64,000 nucleotides of DNA from Anastatus disparis (Eukaryota > Arthropoda > Insecta > Hymenoptera > Eupelmidae): the NCBI GenBank assembly GCA_017163975.1, contig JAFFSR010000370.1, positions 2,170,001-2,234,000 on the forward strand, in the 5' to 3' direction. Made by a program: the position numbers and the translations under genes. Position 1 is the stretch's first letter. Every line of letters starts with the position of its first letter. Under the pieces are notes generated by a model. It saw only the letters and a list, made by a program, of their open reading frames with translations. It did no database searches and had not been told where the DNA came from. Shown piece by piece: positions 46,530 through 58,145 of this stretch.

Positions 46530-46967
46530 TGTTAACAAAAAACTATATATTTTAGCTATAAGACTATTTGTATTTTTTGCCAAAACAATATGATTCTTTT
46601 GTTCTAAGCATTAATAATAAATAAAAAATTTGATCAAACAATATTTATGAACATAAAAATCACAATACAGTTCTCTTTGAATTAATTTTTAACACATTCA
46701 GACATCGTTCTTGAAATCATAATGTTGTAAATATTAATAGTGTTAATATTTACCGCAAAGGTTTGTTAATATTTGCCCCAACACAACCATTTTTTAAAAA
46801 TATCATTAAAAAAATATATAAACATGATTCATAAAATATTATTGCGATTAAATAACTTATTTTCAATGTAGATTAATATAGAATAATTTTAATATTATTA
46901 ATTGCATTAAATGAAATCGAAAACAAATATTGACTTATGTGAAAATTTTATCTTCATTAAGAGGAGG
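46530..46967. other. AT-rich spacer
   Basis: No gene is visible. The last bases (AAGAGGAGGTTGAGTACA) may be the coding sequence RGGLST of the Polinton polymerase cut by the next MITE. Confidence 0.4.
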
Positions 46968-47325
46968 TTGAGTACATCTGTCCTTTTCTAATCAAAGAAT
47001 TGATTTTTTTACAAAAACTAATAATTGTAGCAAAAAATAAGGAGATAGCCCCATCTTGTATCATGAAAAGCAATATTTTCTTTGATGAGAAAAAATCATT
47101 TTTATCGATTCGTTTTGAAGAAAACCTTGAAAAACTTAAAAAATAGAGGTTAGGATGGACAATTCAGTTTTTCAAAGTTTTCTTGAAAACGAAGCGATAA
47201 AAATAATTTTTCCTCATAAAAGAAAATATTGCTTTTTATCATACGAGATGAAGCTTTCTTCTTATTTTTTGCTACAATCATTAGGTTTTGCAGAAAAATT
47301 AATTTTTTAATTAGAAAAACATAGA
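46968..47325. mobile_element. Degenerate copy of the GAGCAGG MITE
   Basis: The interior is nearly the same as 10990-11330 (AATAATTGTAGCAAAAAATA, GATAGCCCCATCTTGTATCA, ATCGATTCGTTTTGAAGAAA). The ends have decayed and TTAA is not clear. It lies inside the Polinton polymerase sequence. Confidence 0.8.
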
Positions 47326-47329
47326 TTGT

Positions 47330-47885
47330 TTCTAATCGATACACCAAAGCTAACAACAAGTATATGAAGGACTATAACCCTGCTAATGATGATGAGTACC
47401 TCATGTACTTTGATTCAAACAATCTTTATGAATGGGCGATGACTCGAAATCTACCAATTAGAGATTTTAAATGGCTCGATACTAATAACATCAATCAGAA
47501 TATGGAAGTCATCTCTAGTATCCAAGACGATTCAGATATTGGATTCATTTTTGACGTAGATTTAGAATATTCAGTAGACGTTCACGATGATCACAAGGAT
47601 TTGCCTCTGTGTCTTGAACATCAAGCGCCACCTAGTAGTAACCAGAAAAAGTTTTTAACTACTTTCTATAATAAGGAGCGGTACGTAATCCACTACAGAG
47701 TGCTCAAACAAGCCATGGGCCATGGACTAATTATTAAGAAAATACACAGGATTCTGCAATTCAAACAAAGTCCGTGGTTGAAAGCGTACGTGGATTTGAA
47801 TACTAAAAAATAAACAACAGGCAAACAATGAGCTTAAAAAACTATATTTTAAGCTTATGATCAATGTGGTATATCCCTGCTCCTT
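47330..47885 (+). pseudogene. Polinton/Maverick-type DNA polymerase B fragment
   Basis: The frame starts VSNRYTKANNKYMKDYNP and reads LMYFDSNNLYEWAMTRNLP, the palm motif A of protein-primed family B polymerases (consensus DxNNLYGWAM), then FIFDVDLEYS, HYRVLKQAMGHG and KIHRILQFKQSPWLKAYVDL. The frame stops at 47811 and continues one base shifted as NNELKKLYFKLMINVVY, where FGKT should follow. The segment is about 180 residues of a protein usually over 1000. No other Polinton genes (integrase, ATPase, capsid) were found. A degraded integrated DNA virus relative is an alternative. Confidence 0.75.
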
Positions 47886-48300
47886 TAAGTATGTATATAT
47901 ATAGGTAAATGTGCGCGTTTGATTAGTACATGAGTACCGTAGGATTTTGTCTGTTTAATATCTATCTGTGTTTTGCTCTTTATCATTTTTTAAAAACAAT
48001 TCCTATTAAAACTATTAATTTATAAAAATTAAAGTGAATAAATTGTGGATAAACTACATTATTACTATGAAAAGAATAAATAATAGATCAAGTGAAAACT
48101 AATTAATTTTAATAATAAAACTAAGTGATTTTAATAAAAAAAACAAAAAAGATATAATTTTCACAAGAGTTACACTCCCTAGTTTCGATATATATATTAG
48201 AAGCATAGATTCTGTCGGCCAGTTACCAGGACTGCCACTCCTGTTTTTTTGTTTTAATTATAGATTAGTTCACAATATCGAGGACAATGGATGCCCTCCG
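47886..48300. other. AT-rich spacer
   Basis: No gene is recognised. 48210-48300 is less AT-rich and leads into the duplicated segment. Confidence 0.4.
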
Positions 48301-48640
48301 TTCAAACAGCTTGCAATGGATAGTAGCCCATGCAGCAATCATCTTCGACACATCAACGCAGTGTATAGGTTTAGAAACATAAAAAGCAATAAAACGACGA
48401 ATGTTCGACAATCGAATGCATGAAGAGATTAATATTTTATACAATTAATTCTTTGTTATAGTTTTTAATAAATGGTTCAAACAGCTTGCAATGGATAGTA
48501 GCCCATGCAGCAATCATCTTCGACACATCAACGCAGTGTATAGGTTTAGAAACATAAAAAGCAATAAAACGACGAATGTTCGACAATCGAATGCATGAAG
48601 AGATTAATATTTTATACAATTAATTCTTTGTTATAGTTTT
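48280..48640 (-). pseudogene. Possible HARBI1-like nuclease C-terminal scrap
   Basis: The minus frame gives RRFIAFYVSKPIHCVDVSKM then IAAWATIHCKLFE. This loosely resembles the end of PIF/Harbinger DDE nucleases (KIINACAVLHN-like). It is duplicated with the 175-bp unit. The match is weak and based on pattern memory; it could be chance. Confidence 0.25.
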
Positions 48641-48650
48641 TAATAAATGG
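48301..48650 (+). repeat. 175-bp tandem duplication
   Basis: TTCAAACAGCTTGCAATGGA begins at 48301 and at 48476. The two 175-base units look identical, ending GTTTTTAATAAATGG. Confidence 0.95.
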
Positions 48651-49680
48651 TTTTTATTTGCAAAATTGTTGAATTAATTAAACTTATCATTCTCTAAATT
48701 TAATTTTTTATACCTTTCATGCTGTGTGAGACTTAAGAGTAATACATTATTTGTATTCCCTACTAAAAAAGTTCGTGTTAATTCTGTACTGATTTAACAC
48801 TGATTTAAGTATGTGATTCCTACTGCATCAACGTAAAATCAACATGATATCCACACGGAATTCGTACTGAGCGAACTCTGAAAGTAGTCTCAAAACGCAA
48901 TGCGAATAAAGTACGAAATTCATACTTATGAAGCACAAATACTAATTAAAATACGTATAAAATCAGTACTGAATCTGCGAATGCATATTTAGGTGAATAT
49001 GAAGTAAAACCACTCAGAGCATAATCAGTATAAAATCAGTGTGCCATTTAGACAATTGTTATGTAAAGTATACACCAAATATTATTAAAATTACATTGGC
49101 TATAGTTTCAAAAATATTTTTTTTTCTAAATACTAAATACTAGTTAATATTTTAGAGTTCTAAGTTAGATTCAAAGCTATGAGATGTGTTTTAGAAAAAA
49201 AAAGATCAATCTAAATCATTTTTTTGTATATCTTTTTTTGAAGCTTCTTAATAGTTTTAGATATTTCAAAGCAAATTAATAAACTATTTTTTATAATTTA
49301 CCTTACAAATTAAATTAAATTTAACAAAAAAGGGTCAAAGTATAAATAATAGTTCTTTCGTTCAAAAATCTTATTTGATGAAATATAAAAATATGACAGC
49401 TATGCTTTAATTAAGTATTTTTTTTATTAATCCACTATTTAAGACAAACTATTATTCAAATTTTTATAGCTATAAGTCTCTTAGATCAAGACAGAGAGAT
49501 AAAAAGTAATTCTTAACATGAAGTTCGCTTAGGATCGTCTCCTCAAATAATAAATTTTAGGGCTTTTTAATAACTTTAAGAAACTTAGATCATGTTGATA
49601 AAGTATTTTTTACATAATTAAATTTTAAATATTAACTCAACTATAGCGAAAAATCTTTAAATGTAAATATCTATTTTCGC
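48651..49680. other. AT-rich spacer
   Basis: 48775-49040 has several CAGTACTGA/TCAGTA phrases, including TTCTGTACTGATTT and its inverse near 48962, so an old palindromic repeat is possible. There is no gene. Confidence 0.35.
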
Positions 49681-49687
49681 TAAGCAT

Positions 49688-49805
49688 GTGCAAAACTCGC
49701 GAGACCACACGAAGGCTGGCGGATCCTATCAGCCAGAGAGAAAAGAGGATTGGAGTCCAGCGCCTATATAAGCGGGCAAGCAGAGAGAAAGGCAAGGAAA
49801 TCATG
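49688..49805 (+). promoter_or_regulatory. GC-rich island with TATA box, possible LTR remnant
   Basis: A 118-base GC-rich stretch in AT-rich DNA contains CGCCTATATAAGCGGGC (TATA at 49765). This is promoter-like and resembles the LTR promoters in the window, but no repeat partner or downstream gene was found. Confidence 0.3.
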
Positions 49806-50223
49806 TTAAATTCTTATTTTCTATATGCTCTGTAGAAAATACTCAATTGACATTGTGACCATTTTTATGAGATTTTAAAAATATATTAGCCATTGTTTTA
49901 ACAATGATTTTTATTGAATCTTTATGTTAAAACAAGCTGCTAAAGCAAATTTTAAAGTTACAAGTCTTTAACAGAATCATATATTAAAAAACAATAAAAT
50001 GCATGCATGGACATGCTTAAAAAAGAAAAAGAAAAAATAGTTTAAGCTACGTTTTGGTAGTTTGATGACCATGATAAGAATCGATATCATTCAAATTATT
50101 TTGCATCAATAGCAATCACCAGCGAACGGAGATTTGACTATTTATGCAATATATAATCTATATAAGTAAAAAAATTTTATTCCTAGAGATTTAGTTGTGT
50201 CTCCCACTTCCTCTTTCTAGAAG

Positions 50224-50425
50224 AAATATTAATTAAAAAAGAAACAATGATCACCTCATAGAGAGATTCGATTGTTTTTCTATAATGAAAAATATTAATT
50301 AAAAAAGAAACAATGATCACCTATTAGAGAGATTCGATTTTTTTTCTATAATACGAAATATTAAATGAAAAAATAAACAACGATCACCTCATAGAGAGAT
50401 CTGATTTTTTCTCTATGATAAAAAA
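50224..50425 (+). repeat. 66-bp tandem repeat (3 copies)
   Basis: AAATATTAATTAAAAAAGAA occurs at 50224 and 50290, with a variant at 50356. Each unit contains GATCACCT, TAGAGAGAT and TTTCTATAAT. Confidence 0.9.
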
Positions 50426-50559
50426 TCTTATATTACATTAAAGTAAAACCACTTTTTTCCGTTTCTCCGCATTTTTTAAATGTATCTAATATTTTGGTAA
50501 TAAAATTAGCAATTTTTTATTGAGTCCTATGTAATTAGAACTCATTAGTCAAAAGCTTT

Positions 50560-51108
50560 TTTTGGGCCTTATATTATTTTGGGCCCTGTATTTTTATTCA
50601 ATGCCCATTTTTTGAGCCCTTCTTTTTTTAATTTTTATATTTTCTTGGGCACTATATTTTTCTGAGTCTTTTTTTTTGGCCGAATATTTTTTTGATTTTT
50701 ATATATTCATGAGCTCTATATTTTTCTAGGCCTTATTTTTCGCAGCCTTAAATTTTTTTAGCCTCTTATTTTTTTAGGCCCCATTTTTTTGATTTTTATA
50801 TTTTCTTGGACTCTATATTTTTCTGGTTCTTATATTTTTTGGGCCTTACATTTTTCTGAGTCCTATTTTCTTTTAGCCTCATATTTTTTTGGGCCTCTTA
50901 TTTATTTGGGCCTAGTGCTTTTTTGATTTTCATATTTTCTTGGGCTGTATATTTGTCTGGGCCCTATTTTTTGGATCCTTTATTTTTTCAGGCCCTATAT
51001 TTTTTTGGGCTCTATATTTTTCGGGCCCTACATTTTTATAAGTCCTATTTTCTTTGGGCCTCATATTTTTTCAGGCCTCTTATTTTTTGGGCCCAATATT
51101 TATAAATA
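50560..51108 (+). repeat. GGGCC/T-rich minisatellite
   Basis: Imperfect units of about 17-24 bases have the form TTTTTTGGGCCCTATATTTT with variants GGGCCTCATATT and GAGTCCTATTTT. More than 20 units are present. A 60-codon open frame inside it (50923-51105) is a repeat artefact. Confidence 0.85.
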
Positions 51109-51109
51109 A

Positions 51110-52190
51110 TATTTTACGTCGTTGTACTTTACCTAATAGAAGATTCCGAAAAACTTTAAAATCGTACAGCGGAATATTACATAAAATTTTCAGTAATATT
51201 CCACGAAATATTTTATAGAAAGATTTAAGTAATCTTCCAGTGGAATATTATATGAAAGATTCTAGAAGGTTTCCATGAAGTTTTCGTTGGAAGGTTGCGC
51301 GGAATGTCACGGGCGATTTCAAGTAACGCCAATGTTCGTTAAATGAAAGTTTTCTTCCCAAGAGGTTGGACGATACCTTACCTACCTTATAAGCCAAAGG
51401 GTCGGCGCTTTATTGTGTACAGTAGAAGCAAATATGTAAATGCGATTTCATAACTAAATGTCAATGTTTATGAATACGTATATGTATTGATTTATGAGTA
51501 TAATGTGTTATTATATAATATATATATACTATCCCCTCACATCATTTTGAAACCTTTCATGAAATATGCCAGTAATATTTTGTAGTAGATCTGAAACTCT
51601 GGTTCTCTCATTAAAATCTTCGAAAAATCTTCCAGGAACATTTCATGAAAGATAAAAGATTACCCAAAGCTTACATTCAAATATTCTTGAAATCTCTCAA
51701 GAATATTCCATGGAATATCGCAAATTAAGAAGAATCAACGACATACGAATATTAGAGGAATATTTTATGAAAGATTTCTGAAATATTCCAAATCTTCCGT
51801 TCTAATATTCTACGAATTTTTCATGAATATTCCACTGAATATTTATAGATTTCTAAAATATTCCATGCATATTCCATTAAAGGTTTATAAAATGTTTAAA
51901 ATCTTCCGTTTTAATATTCTGGAAATCTTCCATGAATATTCCGACGGAATACTTCATGAAAAATTACTGCAAGATTCCTGAAATATTTCAATGAAAAATC
52001 TGAGATGACCTCAATCTTCTAATGAAATATTCTTGGAAACTTTCAACAATATTCCATGGAATATTCCAATGTAAGAAGAATCAAGGACATACGAATATTA
52101 CATAAATATTACGTGGGAGATTTCTGAAATATTTCAAATATTTCGTGCAAATATTCCAGGAAGCTTCCATAAATATTCCATGCTGTGTGA
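51110..52190 (+). repeat. AATATTCC-rich degenerate repeat region
   Basis: AATATTCC, GGAATATT and CTTCCA/TGGAAG phrases occur dozens of times, often as CATGGAATATTC and GAAATATTCCA. One segment (AAGAAGAATCAACGACATAC, about 51728) recurs near 52074. 51290-51440 is less repetitive and GC-richer. Confidence 0.7.
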
Positions 52191-52289
52191 GAGGTGAAAA
52201 TATGTTGATTCAATAGTGTGAAAATTTATCATGTATTACATGCTTAAAATTTTAAGAAAATATGTAGTAATATTTAATTTAGAATAACT

Positions 52290-52572
52290 TCTGATCCACG
52301 AAAACTTTTGTAACTCAATAAGCTTTAAAGTAAAGTGTTTAAATTGTACTTTTTTATTTTCCATGGACTTTTTTTGTAAGAGTTTTAGTTTTTTGGTTAT
52401 TAAAGTTCTTACAAGCCCTTCCTGTTATTATATTTTCGAAAAAAATAACCTAATCTTCCTCTCTGGGCTTATTAAAGGAAAAGAAACAACATGGATTCAT
52501 TCTTTTCATCAAAAAATCATAACCTGCAGTATCAGCCAAATCTGTTTTCTAGAGGTGAGGACCTCTCCTTGT
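52290..52572. repeat. Right half of a Harbinger-type MITE
   Basis: GTAAGAGTTTTAGTTTTTTG and TCTAGAGGTGAGGACCTCTC, ending CTTG then TTA, match the right half and end of the element at 40588-41939. The left half is missing or too worn. Confidence 0.6.
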
Positions 52573-53071
52573 TAGTTGTGCAAGTTTTAAATTACTACTT
52601 AAAGTGTGTATTAACAAATTTCATCGATGTAAATATTTACATTCTTTAAATACTATGTATCTATACGTACATAGATATAAAAATATTTTTCGACATTAAT
52701 TTGAATATTTGAGCTCAATAGATCCATAAGATGAGGCAGATATTCTTCAATTTTATTATATTTTTACTATCATACCTCCGTTCCAAACACTTTTGAGAGA
52801 AATAAAATTGTTTGGTTTTGAATTTCTTTTTTATTCTTACCTATTTTTCTCCAAATTGTTCATGTAAAACGATTTTCAAAATGATGTCTAAATTATGTAC
52901 TGGGCCTAGAAATAGTTCTTAGATGAAATTTTGAAGTTACATTTAATTTGTATTTGAACTTTAAGCCTGAAAAAAAAATTCAAATGTAGTCATAATTTTT
53001 TTTTCTTATGATATTAATTAATAAAACTCCTCTTCACCTTAAATATATATTGACTTATAAATATATATAGA
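52573..53071. other. AT-rich spacer
   Basis: No gene or repeat structure is recognised. Confidence 0.4.
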
Positions 53072-53555
53072 TTTTGATACATTAATAATACATTTAAAAA
53101 ACCTCATCCAATGTTTTAAATTAGTTTGAGTTGTCGAAAACTTGATTTTTGAAAATTTTGGTACTTGCCGTAGACTTTCTCAGCCAATTCTCAACTAATT
53201 AAATTTAAAATTTCCAGAGATCTTGAGTATACATATATCTTCATATAATAACAGTTCTGGAATTTCAATAAGACAAGTTGAAGTAAATGTTGAATTAACT
53301 TAATAAAATTAACAAAAATATGTATTTTTATCAACTTTTTAAACTAAACTTGAAATTTTTTTTTTTTTAACTTTAACTGTTATTTTCTGAAGATATATAA
53401 ACTAAAGATCTCTGAAAATTTTGAGGTCGATTGGTTAAAAATTAGCTAAGAAAGTTTGTGGCAAGTAACAAAATTTAGAAAATCAAGTTTTCGACTTATC
53501 AAAAGAATTTAAAGTATCGGCTGAGATTTTTAAAAATTATTTATGTATCAAAGTT
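53072..53555. mobile_element. Foldback MITE-like element, copy 2
   Basis: The ends are TTTGATACATTAATAATA and the reverse complement of TTTGATACATAAATAATT. The arms share GTCGAAAACTTGATTTT and GCCAATTCTCAACTAATT. It belongs to the same family as 211-677, about 480 bases. Target duplication is not clear. Confidence 0.7.
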
Positions 53556-53590
53556 TCATATTCAATATATGTATTTATGTTAATAATATA

Positions 53591-53594
<4 letters not shown>

Positions 53595-53639
<45 letters not shown>
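53595..53639. repeat. (AT)n microsatellite
   Basis: More than 20 AT dinucleotides directly after the foldback element. Confidence 0.95.
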
Positions 53640-53641
<2 letters not shown>

Positions 53642-53774
53642 ACTCGTGGAATTGAATACTAATAAAATTAAGTTTTAATATAAATTTCATTATTTAAGTT
53701 GAAATTGTATTTCATACAAAAATACAAAAATTTATAAGTTGTTTATTATAATAATTATGTAAACTTTTTATTAA

Positions 53775-54147
53775 CCCTATTAAAAAAAATCAGGTGATAA
53801 ATCACCTGATTTATTAGGTGATTTATCATGCCAAAACATCATGTAACAATTTTGTTGGTCTTTACACATTTTAAACCATGCTTATTCAATTTAGAACAAT
53901 TTTTGAAAATTTTGGAAAATTTTGAACTTAGAAAATTTTTTAGATTATTTGGTCTTAGAAAAAATTTTGACTAAATCACAAAAAAATTTTTAAGTTCAAA
54001 AATTCCAAAAATTTTTCAAAAATTGTTCTAAATTGACTAAGCATGGTTTAAAACGTGTAAAAACCAACAAAATTGATACATGATATTTTGGCATGATAAA
54101 TCACCTGATAAATCAGGTAACTTGTCACCTGATTTTTTTCACCAGGG
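53775..54147. mobile_element. MITE with CCCTGGTGAAAA-type ends
   Basis: The ends are CCCTATTAAAAAAAATCAGG and, in reverse, CCCTGGTGAAAAAAATCAGG. Each is followed by further small palindromes (TCAGGTGATAAATCACCTGA), then inverted arms through AAACCATGCTTA and AGAACAATTTTTGAAAA. The length is 373 bases. The target duplication is ambiguous (AA). It is non-coding. Confidence 0.8.
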
Positions 54148-54400
54148 AAGAGCAGACCGGAGCAGATTCGATACCGACTGAGATTAAAAAATCCGTTGCT
54201 TAATTTTCTCCTACTACACGTAATGAAATGCATTAAAATTTTAAATACATTCAGAAAATTCATTTCTATATTGCCCTCGCCAAAAATAATGAAAAAAAAT
54301 TTTAAAAAATTTCATACTACAACTGTTTAATAAACTCTATGTACGGTTACTTACTTTCCGTTTAAAATGTGGAGAATTTTATGAAAAAAACATCTATTAT

Positions 54401-55191
54401 ACACGGAGAAAGGAAAGTACCGTTAAAATAGGTACTAAATCTAGTATACCTAATTTATGTACTGAGGTATTTAAAAAAAAGTAACTATATAATTTCAATT
54501 AGTACTATAGCTTGAATTTTAGGGACTAATGTTGGTACTATTATATTATAAAGCGAGAGCATAAATTTTCGATGCTTAGTGTCTCTTTTTTCGGTACTAA
54601 GACTGACATTTCACGTATTAGATTCAACGACAACATTTCGCAGAAAATGTGATTGTTAATCTCTTTTGGTGCGGCTTTTTCTGTTACTAAAATTAAAAAT
54701 TATTAATTATAGAATTATTCATATAATATATAACACTTTTAAATTACTAATAATTTTCTAATTGGTGATATTCAAGAAATAAAATGATACATATTTACCT
54801 GCTATACTTCATTTTAAAATATTAAGCTTTTGAATTTAAAATTAATTATGAGTAATTTAAAATTGTTATATATTATATGATGTACATTATATTTATCAAC
54901 TGTTAAGAATTATGTTACAATTTAATGGTTTTTATGTTATTAAGTATTATTTATATTGAAGTTTCATACTTGACAGCGTCGCAGTGCGTGTTATATAGGT
55001 AATATGTTAGTATAAGATAATTTGGTTCCGTGGTATGGAAAAATTCGGTGCTATACCAAATAGTTAAAAGATGTACTAATATAGGTTGTCTTAATTTATG
55101 TACTAAGTATCAATTGAAAAATAACTTATAATGTTTTTTTGTCTGATGACTCAAGTTAGTAAATTTTTTTTTGGTGTTTTTTTTTCTCTGT
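54401..55191. mobile_element. ACACGGAGAAA-ended repeat, copy A
   Basis: The ends are ACACGGAGAAAGGAAAGTAC and the reverse complement of ATACAGAGAAAAAAAAACAC. Internal phrases (GTACTAATATAGGT, TTAATTTATGTACTAAGTAT, GTTATATAGGTAATATGTTA) recur inverted in copy B at 63199-64000. It has no gene. Confidence 0.7.
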
Positions 55192-55246
55192 ATGCGCAAG
55201 TGCAAATACAAGATTAAAGTTAGAACTTGATAATCTTCAGCATTAA

Positions 55247-55707
55247 GGTGGTTCACTCGGTAAGAGAGAGAAAGCAGACTGTGAGAGAAAGAGATAGCGC
55301 TCTTATGATGCAGTTGCGCATGCACAGCAACGTAAATGTGAACAGAACATGTATTGTTTATCTAATAATTACATTTTCAAAACACTTTATCTCTTTAATA
55401 AAATGATGAATTTACGTGAATCTTGTTGGAAAATGTTTATTATTAGTTCCTTTATATATGTTTAAATTTTCAATTACAATTTGAATGTAGTTTATGAGAT
55501 ATTGCGATTAACAGCTACGAAATATGAAAATTTCAATATATATAAATATACTTCCAATGTGATTTGTAAAACTTTGAACATCGATTAGTCAAAAACGAAA
55601 CGATGAAATGTTCTGAAATTTTAATATGATATTCACATTGCCTTTATTGAACTATACCTACAATTTCAAGAATATCTTGAATCAACTCTGTACTCGAGTG
55701 AACCACC
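55247..55707. mobile_element. TTAA-flanked MITE, GGTGGTTCACTCG ends
   Basis: The ends are GGTGGTTCACTCGGTA and the reverse complement of GGTGGTTCACTCGAGTA, with TTAA at 55243-55246 and 55708-55711. The length is 461 bases. A TTAA target suggests piggyBac or Kolobok. Its ends differ from the GAGCAGG and CCCTT elements. Confidence 0.85.
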
Positions 55708-55969
55708 TTAACAAGATTCAGATTCGTCTATATGGTTTGAATTCATTAACGTGATTTCAGTATTGAGTATAACTTGGAATTCAAGTATCTTTACTTGGGT
55801 GTCAATAGTTATTTTTGTTTGGTGAGATGTAGAGTTGAAAAAAAGTGGAAAATGGGTGTAAAATGAGTAAAAAATGGGTGTTATTTAGTAAAGAGTGGAA
55901 AAAAAGAATTCTACGGGTAAGATATTGAGGGTTAACCACTAATTTTTCTTTAAAACTATATTTTATAGA
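55708..55969. other. Spacer between MITE and Helitron fragment
   Basis: A short repeat GAAAAAAAGTGGAAAATGGGT with AAAAATGGGTG lies near 55840-55880. No gene is visible. Confidence 0.35.
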
Positions 55970-56300
55970 AAGATCTATATCTCTTTATATTATAAAAAGT
56001 TTTCGCCATCGTGTATAAGATTCAATCGTGGCCCCAGTTAGCTATAATATAGCTGAAATTTAGCTTAAAGTTCGTTAAAATAGAAGCTACAAGTTAGCTA
56101 AAAGTTGGCTAAAAAATAACTGGAATTTGTAAAAAAGTTAGCTAAAAATTAGTTAAAACTAAGCAGAAATAGGATAAATTTACCTGTTAAATTATACCAA
56201 ATTTAGATGAAAATTGACAAAATATAAAATTAGCTGATTGAGTTGAATTTAGTTGCACTTAGAAATGTGCTGTCAACAAAAAATTTTCTCTATTGTCTAG
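55970..56300 (+). repeat. Helitron 5' fragment, copy 3
   Basis: TCTCTTTATATTATAAAAAG and TTTTCGCCATCGTG parallel the start of copy 2, followed by AGCTAAAAGTTGGCTAAAAA-type repeats. No 3' end is present. Confidence 0.55.
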
Positions 56301-57275
56301 AAGCTAGTCAAGTGTAGACTCCAATAATATATCATAATTAAAGTTTATACTTTAAAGGGAAAAGAAAATTAAGAAGGGTAGCTGAAGATGGAGGGGCTAA
56401 AAGAAAAACGAAGGAAGAAAGAATAGAGAGTGAGAAAAAGATAATAAAGCAAAATATAGTGAAACATGGATGAAGAGAGAAATACATGTACTGTAACGGT
56501 TATTTTGCCCGTTACAAAAAAAAGAATTAGCTTTTAATTAAATATTATTTTTGGCTAAGTCTTTAAATTTTACTATTTGTGGAGTTGCTAAAAACTAAGA
56601 AATTTACTATATATTATACAACAAACTCTGATTGTGCTAGCAAATCAATCCTATTGATAAACGACAAAATCATATCTGATATACTTGTCGCTTGCTGCAC
56701 GCACTGCGTCTCTCTCTCTCTCTTTCTTACCTGATCGAGAGACGCGATGCCGGTAGCGCCGTTTTCCTTCGTGAGGCAGGTTCCAAAATACGTTATATTA
56801 AAATATATGATATTACGTAATTAAATAATTTATAACTGCTCACAAGGACCGCGGAGGCGTCGGAGTAAGCAACGGGAAATATAAGTTTATAATTAAGTTT
56901 ATAATTCTTTATTCTTACTAAGAAGATTTTTACATTTGTCTTTGTATGTTGTGTTGTTTCCGTTGTGTGCGTGTCTATTACTTTTGTGTTTGTGTTTGTG
57001 TTATTTAAATTCTTAATACTTAATACAGGTTTACATAGTTTATATCTTTTATTACAAATTAAATTAGTCCTTTTGTTCAGCTTATTTTATGTTCTTAATC
57101 TAAATCAAAACTTAACAATCACTTTTATTTTTATTTGACACTAGTATCACATTGGAACTTAAACTTAGGTTTTACATTTTATTTTCAAAAATACTTAAAA
57201 AACTTAAACATTTCTTTTCTTTCTATCACTTCTTTTCTTTCTCTATCTTTCTTTTCTTTCTTTTTTCTTCTTTTC

Positions 57276-58145
57276 TTATTTCTTATACTGATCTTGTTCT
57301 TTATTATACTCTTTTCTGTATTCTTTCTCTTTTCTTTCTTTTCTGTCTATTCTGTCTATTCTTTCCTTTCTTGTTAATGGCTCGTCAACTACAAATCCTC
57401 CTTTTGTCCTCCATTCTCTGAACTTTTTTAACAGGTATTCCCTGTCCTCCTTGATCTTGAATACGAGCCAGAAAAGATCTTCTCTCTCCCCCTTCTGGAA
57501 GGCTTTCCATTGTGTCTTGCCTATCGCGTTTTCTAACATCTCCTTACTATCTATGGTTTTCTTTCCCTCTTCTAATTTTAGCAATAGGACTCTTTCTCTC
57601 CCATACTTTCTGCAGACTTCTTCCATATTAGGCGACCTTCCAAACACTTCATCTTTTTCTTGTTTTTCTTTCACCTCTTCTGTGCCTTCTTCTGACTTCT
57701 TTGAACCTATGCCTCTTTCTTTTATCTCTTCTACCTTTGATTTAACCTCCGCTAATTCTTTACTTACTTCGAGCTCTTTATCACATAGCTGGTTAATTAT
57801 TTCCTTCAAGCTCTCCTTCTGCCCATGTACCTTTTCTGGCTCTAATTCTTGCATCCTCTTTTCCATCCTCTTCAACTTTATCCCTAACCTCTCCATTTTT
57901 GCTACCATGCTGTCTATTACTGCTTTCTGTAGTTGCAGTTCTCTTTCTTGCTCTTTAACTTTTTCTTCTAATTCATTTAATCTCCTTTCACTTTTTTCTT
58001 CTTCTTCATTTTTCACTGTGGCTTTTTTCTTTTCACCTTCGCATTCTTTCATTGTTATCTTATTGTTTTCTTCACTATTCATTATTTCTTTTTTACTTTC
58101 CTTTCTACTTAACCTAAAAATCTTTTCTATTTCTTTTCGTATCAA
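57276..58145 (-). CDS. Coiled-coil protein, LINE ORF1-like
   Basis: The predicted protein is 289 residues, very rich in Glu and Lys. Residues about 50-165 form a long predicted coiled coil (NELEEKVKEQERELQLQKAV, KMERLGIKLKRMEKRMQEL). The C-terminal third has ERVLLLKLEEGKKTIDSKEM, KEDREYLLKKFREWRTKGGF and VVDEPLTRKERID. The last block resembles the region just before the endonuclease in several insect LINEs, which suggests an RNA-binding ORF1 product. There is no zinc knuckle. The frame is intact although the neighbouring ORF2 is broken. A low-complexity purine-rich origin is possible. Confidence 0.5.
   Translation of the reverse strand: MIRKEIEKIFRLSRKESKKEIMNSEENNKITMKECEGEKKKATVKNEEEEKSERRLNELEEKVKEQERELQLQKAVIDSMVAKMERLGIKLKRMEKRMQELEPEKVHGQKESLKEIINQLCDKELEVSKELAEVKSKVEEIKERGIGSKKSEEGTEEVKEKQEKDEVFGRSPNMEEVCRKYGRERVLLLKLEEGKKTIDSKEMLENAIGKTQWKAFQKGEREDLFWLVFKIKEDREYLLKKFREWRTKGGFVVDEPLTRKERIDRIDRKERKEKEYRKEYNKEQDQYKK

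Noticed and set aside
50923..51105. 60-codon aromatic-rich frame
   Set aside because: It is a repeat artefact of the GGGCC minisatellite.
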